From the NCBI GenBank assembly GCA_910577635.1, contig CAJTNR010000033.1, positions 1-7,480 of the forward strand: a stretch of 7,480 nucleotides of DNA. The letters are read 5' to 3'. Shown here in pieces: positions 6,091 to 7,480 of this stretch. Under the pieces are notes generated by a model, which saw nothing but the letters and a program-made list of their open reading frames with translations, ran no database searches and was not told the origin of the DNA. Position 1 is the stretch's first letter. Every line of letters begins with the position of its first letter. A program made the translations under genes and the position numbers. Origin of the DNA: an uncultured Vampirovibrio sp. Lineage in GTDB: Bacteria > Cyanobacteriota > Vampirovibrionia > Gastranaerophilales > Gastranaerophilaceae.

Positions 6091-6118
6091 ATTTTATCAA
6101 TAATTTACAAAAAATCAA
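6091..6118 (-). promoter_or_regulatory. Predicted minus-strand promoter, possibly giving leaderless mRNA
   Basis: Read on the minus strand, TTGATT (6118-6113) and TAAAAT (6096-6091) are spaced by 16 bp; they match the consensus hexamers at 4 of 6 and 5 of 6. The usual start distance puts +1 near 6084, next to the ATG at 6083. A single TTTACAAA half-site (6104-6111, plus strand) lies in the spacer, with a degraded partner TTATCAAT 10 bp before it. That is too weak to call as an HLR1 site. Confidence 0.45.
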
Positions 6119-6135
6119 ATTAAAAAAGAAAAAAC

Positions 6136-6164
6136 TTGTATTAAAACAATATTTTTAATAGAAT
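6136..6164 (+). promoter_or_regulatory. Candidate plus-strand promoter for the 252-aa zinc-ribbon gene
   Basis: TTGTAT (6136-6141) and TAGAAT (6159-6164) are spaced by 17 bp. The -10 matches at 5 of 6 positions and the -35 only at 3. Transcription from about 6171 would give a leader of about 70 nt, containing a weak TTGTTTT/AAAACAA hairpin (6206-6212 with 6219-6225) shortly before the start codon. The 157-bp gap from 6084 to 6240 holds this and the divergent promoter and nothing else I can recognise. Confidence 0.4.
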
Positions 6165-6240
6165 AGATATATAGATTTTTAGAGTGTATTATAAAATTTA
6201 TTGCCTTGTTTTGATGGAAAAACAATAGAAAGATATCTTA

Positions 6241-6999
6241 ATGTATACAAATAAGTGTATTAAATGCGGTAAAGAGTTTGAAACTAAAAACCCAAAAAGG
6301 GTTATTTGTCCTGACTGTTTATATCCTGAACGAATTTCAGAAGTACCAAGTGCCCCGGTTGATGAAAACGGCGTAGTACAGGATTACTCAAGAGGCTATA
6401 GCGCAGGCTCAGGCAATCCTGAAGGCTATACAAGAAAATATAATCGTCCTATGAACTCACAAGGCGGCTATAATAGGCCTCGGGGAAGTTTCCAAAGAAG
6501 AGATAACAATTTCCAAAACAGACGCCCAAGACCCAATAATAATAGAGGCTTTAACAATCAAAGACGTTTTCAAAAACCAAACAAATCAAAACCTTTGTTG
6601 ATCAACAAAGAGCAGCTGGCACAAATTGAGGAAATGTACAAAAAAATGCTTCCTCTTCCTAATCCAGACGCGCATGAAACAATAGCTGCTGCAATTGAGC
6701 TGGAGCCAAAAAAAGTGTTTTTTGGAATTAATCTTATAAGACAAAAGATGATGCTTCCTAAGATTCAGTTCCCTAAAAGAAAACTTGCAATTACTCCTGA
6801 TCAAATGATGGCAATAAAGAATCTTTATGAACCATTATTGCCCCTGCCTCCTATAGGCTGTCATAAAATTCTAGCAGCACAACTAAAAATGGATGAATGG
6901 AGAGTTCATGTTGGAATTGGTCTAGTTAGAAAACAAATGGGGCTTGATAGGTGGAATCAAGAAAGGGAAGATGCCCCTGAAGAATTTAAAAAAAAGTAG
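6241..6999 (+). CDS. Zinc-ribbon protein with Arg/Asn/Gly-rich linker and duplicated HTH-like domain
   Basis: I cannot name this 252-aa protein, but it has three clear parts. A zinc ribbon (Cys6-X2-Cys9, Cys23-X2-Cys26) comes first. A disordered linker (about 45-117) follows, rich in Arg, Asn, Gly, Gln, Phe and Tyr, with YNRP, RRPRP and RG elements like those of RNA-binding proteins. Last are two copies of a 52-residue domain, 121-172 and 184-235. They align without gaps and, by my count, share 18 of 52 residues. Each has a Y-x3-LPLP turn, a His, an Ala-rich helix and V-x2-GI-x-L-[IV]-R-x2-M, which together read as a helix-turn-helix. An acidic/basic tail (239-252) ends it. Nucleic-acid binding is a reasonable inference; target and process are unknown. 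The start ATG has only a weak upstream AGAAAG (6227-6232). A 9-bp all-A/T inverted repeat surrounds the stop codon and is too weak to call a terminator. Confidence 0.85.
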   Translation: MYTNKCIKCGKEFETKNPKRVICPDCLYPERISEVPSAPVDENGVVQDYSRGYSAGSGNPEGYTRKYNRPMNSQGGYNRPRGSFQRRDNNFQNRRPRPNNNRGFNNQRRFQKPNKSKPLLINKEQLAQIEEMYKKMLPLPNPDAHETIAAAIELEPKKVFFGINLIRQKMMLPKIQFPKRKLAITPDQMMAIKNLYEPLLPLPPIGCHKILAAQLKMDEWRVHVGIGLVRKQMGLDRWNQEREDAPEEFKKK

Positions 7000-7010
7000 T
7001 TTTTTAAAAA

Positions 7011-7028
7011 TTTGTTAAAAAATGTAAC
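7011..7028 (-). promoter_or_regulatory. Imperfect HLR1-like direct repeat upstream of the small acidic gene
   Basis: On the minus strand this reads GTTACATT-TT-TTAACAAA, with the 10-bp period of the HLR1 consensus. The first half-site is perfect and the second has one mismatch (TTAACA for TTTACA). It lies in the 104-bp gap between the 252-aa gene and the 97-aa gene. If the weak TTTACT/TATTAT pair at 7050-7080 is the promoter, the site is centred about 65 bp upstream of the transcript start, a position typical of activation. Confidence 0.3.
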
Positions 7029-7049
7029 AATGTTTTGTTTTTTTCTAAA

Positions 7050-7080
7050 TTTACTCAACTATTCTGCCGTAAGCTATTAT
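7050..7080 (+). promoter_or_regulatory. Weak candidate promoter for the 97-aa gene
   Basis: TTTACT (7050-7055) and TATTAT (7075-7080) are spaced by 19 bp, with 4 of 6 and 5 of 6 matches. This is the same long spacing as at pflA. No strong terminator separates this gene from the one before it, so read-through transcription is an alternative. Confidence 0.3.
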
Positions 7081-7103
7081 ATGCAGAAAGGTGCGAAGAG
7101 AAT

Positions 7104-7397
7104 ATGAGCGAAAAGTTAACATTTGATGAAAAACAACTTGCCGATTTATTAAGAAGTGAAATTTTAAAAAATTCGCAAAATTTGGTGCATTGCGAACCCA
7201 AAGTGGCTGAAATGTCCGATTTTGAGTTAATTTCTCAAAACAAAAAACCTTATGTTTCACCCATTTTTTCAATGAACGAAGATGAACTTTTAGCTTTTGT
7301 TGAAGAATTTGACGTTAATGAACTGGCAACACTAACACAAGCGGAGTTAGACCACATTGCAGATGTAATGGGTGTAGATCCAAAAAGCTTGGTATAA
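7104..7397 (+). CDS. Small acidic hypothetical protein, 97 aa
   Basis: I do not recognise this protein. The frame is open from an ATG at 7035, but that codon has no ribosome binding site. The ATG at 7104 follows GAAGAG (7095-7100) by 3 nt, and AGAAAGG (7085-7091) lies 12 nt upstream. The residues after it (MSEKLTFDEKQ) look like a normal start, so 7104 is chosen. The product is soluble and acidic with one cysteine (30). It looks like an N-terminal helix (7-23), a loop with KKPYVSP (47-53) and a C-terminal acidic helical pair: MNEDELLAFVEEFDVNELA (57-75) and TQAELDHIADVMGVDPKSLV (78-97). The compact DELL...ELDHIA...VDP end resembles short helical adaptor or peptide-binding domains, but that is only an impression. 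A strong terminator follows, and an HLR1-like repeat lies upstream. Confidence 0.75.
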   Translation: MSEKLTFDEKQLADLLRSEILKNSQNLVHCEPKVAEMSDFELISQNKKPYVSPIFSMNEDELLAFVEEFDVNELATLTQAELDHIADVMGVDPKSLV

Positions 7398-7433
7398 TCT
7401 GCACAGAGGCAATTACACACAAAACAATAATAC

Positions 7434-7461
7434 CCCGGTTTTATTTATAACCGGGTTTTTT
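7434..7461 (+). terminator. Intrinsic terminator after the 97-aa gene
   Basis: CCCGGTT (7434-7440) pairs perfectly with AACCGGG (7449-7455) around an 8-nt AT loop, followed by six T (7456-7461). It lies 37 bp after the stop codon and ends the plus-strand unit. Its T-tract runs directly into the HLR1-type repeat. Confidence 0.9.
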
Positions 7462-7476
7462 GTAAACATTTGTAAA
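7459..7476 (-). promoter_or_regulatory. Second perfect HLR1-type direct repeat
   Basis: On the minus strand this reads TTTACAAA-TG-TTTACAAA, matching every defined position of KTTACAWW-NN-KTTACAWW. Its 16-bp core differs from the pflA site at one base, and both have TG in the spacer. It lies just after the terminator at the window edge, so it presumably serves a gene beyond 7480, which cannot be seen. Confidence 0.45.
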
Positions 7477-7480
7477 AAAC

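Noticed and set aside
6094..6111. Possible fourth HLR1-like site, TTATCAAT-AA-TTTACAAA
   Set aside because: Only one half-site is good; the other has two mismatches in the six-base core. Not distinguishable from background.
6985..7044. Possible terminator(s) after the 252-aa gene
   Set aside because: The 9-bp inverted repeat at 6985-7008 is all A/T, surrounds the stop codon and has no T-tract. The AACAA/TTGTT stem at 7026-7039 is only 5 bp before a T run. Both are too weak to call.
7035..7103. Earlier start (ATG at 7035) for the 97-aa gene
   Set aside because: It has no ribosome binding site, the added residues are a Phe/Leu/Cys-rich run translated from intergenic T-rich DNA, and it would include the candidate promoter. 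The ATG at 7104 has purine-rich sequence before it.
7393..7398. Perfect TATAAT across the stop codon of the 97-aa gene
   Set aside because: There is no -35 element at 15-19 bp upstream and a strong terminator follows within 40 bp, so it is probably chance in AT-rich DNA.

Overview
The window is AT-rich and gene-dense, with short intergenic gaps, AAGGA-type ribosome binding sites and sigma70-like promoters. Several things suggest an uncultured member of the non-photosynthetic sister lineage of Cyanobacteria (Vampirovibrionia/'Melainabacteria', probably gut Gastranaerophilales). They are a fermentative pyruvate formate-lyase activase, orphan protein families whose openings (NISFQG; MGMAASQARFLGLTARK) I associate with that group from memory, and two perfect matches to the cyanobacterial HLR1/RpaB operator consensus. 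The taxonomic call is inference; no marker gene is present.

Layout. Positions 2-358 hold the 3' end of a glycine-rich, probably exported protein, closed by a clear intrinsic terminator (395-428). A 266-residue orphan protein follows (494-1294). Next is a probable two-gene operon: glucose-6-phosphate isomerase (pgi, 1377-2783) and an agmatinase-family ureohydrolase (speB, 2783-3619), joined by a TAATG stop/start overlap. Running towards it, with only 2 bp between stop codons, is a minus-strand gene for a protein with helical ends and a variable middle (3622 to about 4734). It is divergent from pflA (4868-5623), whose promoter carries a perfect HLR1-type direct repeat over the -35 region. pflA overlaps by 23 bp the 3' end of a convergent zinc-ribbon gene resembling the YvyF/TIGR03826 'flagellar operon protein' (5601-6083, minus), which may be translated from a leaderless mRNA. 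Divergent from that is a second zinc-ribbon protein (6241-6999) with an Arg/Asn/Gly-rich linker and two copies of a 52-residue helix-turn-helix-like domain. The window ends with a small acidic orphan (7104-7397), a strong terminator (7434-7461) and a second perfect HLR1-type site on the minus strand.

How the parts fit. pgi (glycolysis/gluconeogenesis), speB (putrescine formation) and pflA (activation of pyruvate formate-lyase) are housekeeping and fermentative metabolism. The novel content is (i) the direct-repeat operator family in three intergenic regions, (ii) the divergent pair of zinc-ribbon proteins with related N-termini, (iii) an isomerase in which the expected ring-opening His is Tyr, and (iv) three proteins of no known function. 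I saw no tRNA, rRNA, CRISPR array, insertion sequence or prophage hallmark, and no gene-free stretch longer than about 160 bp.
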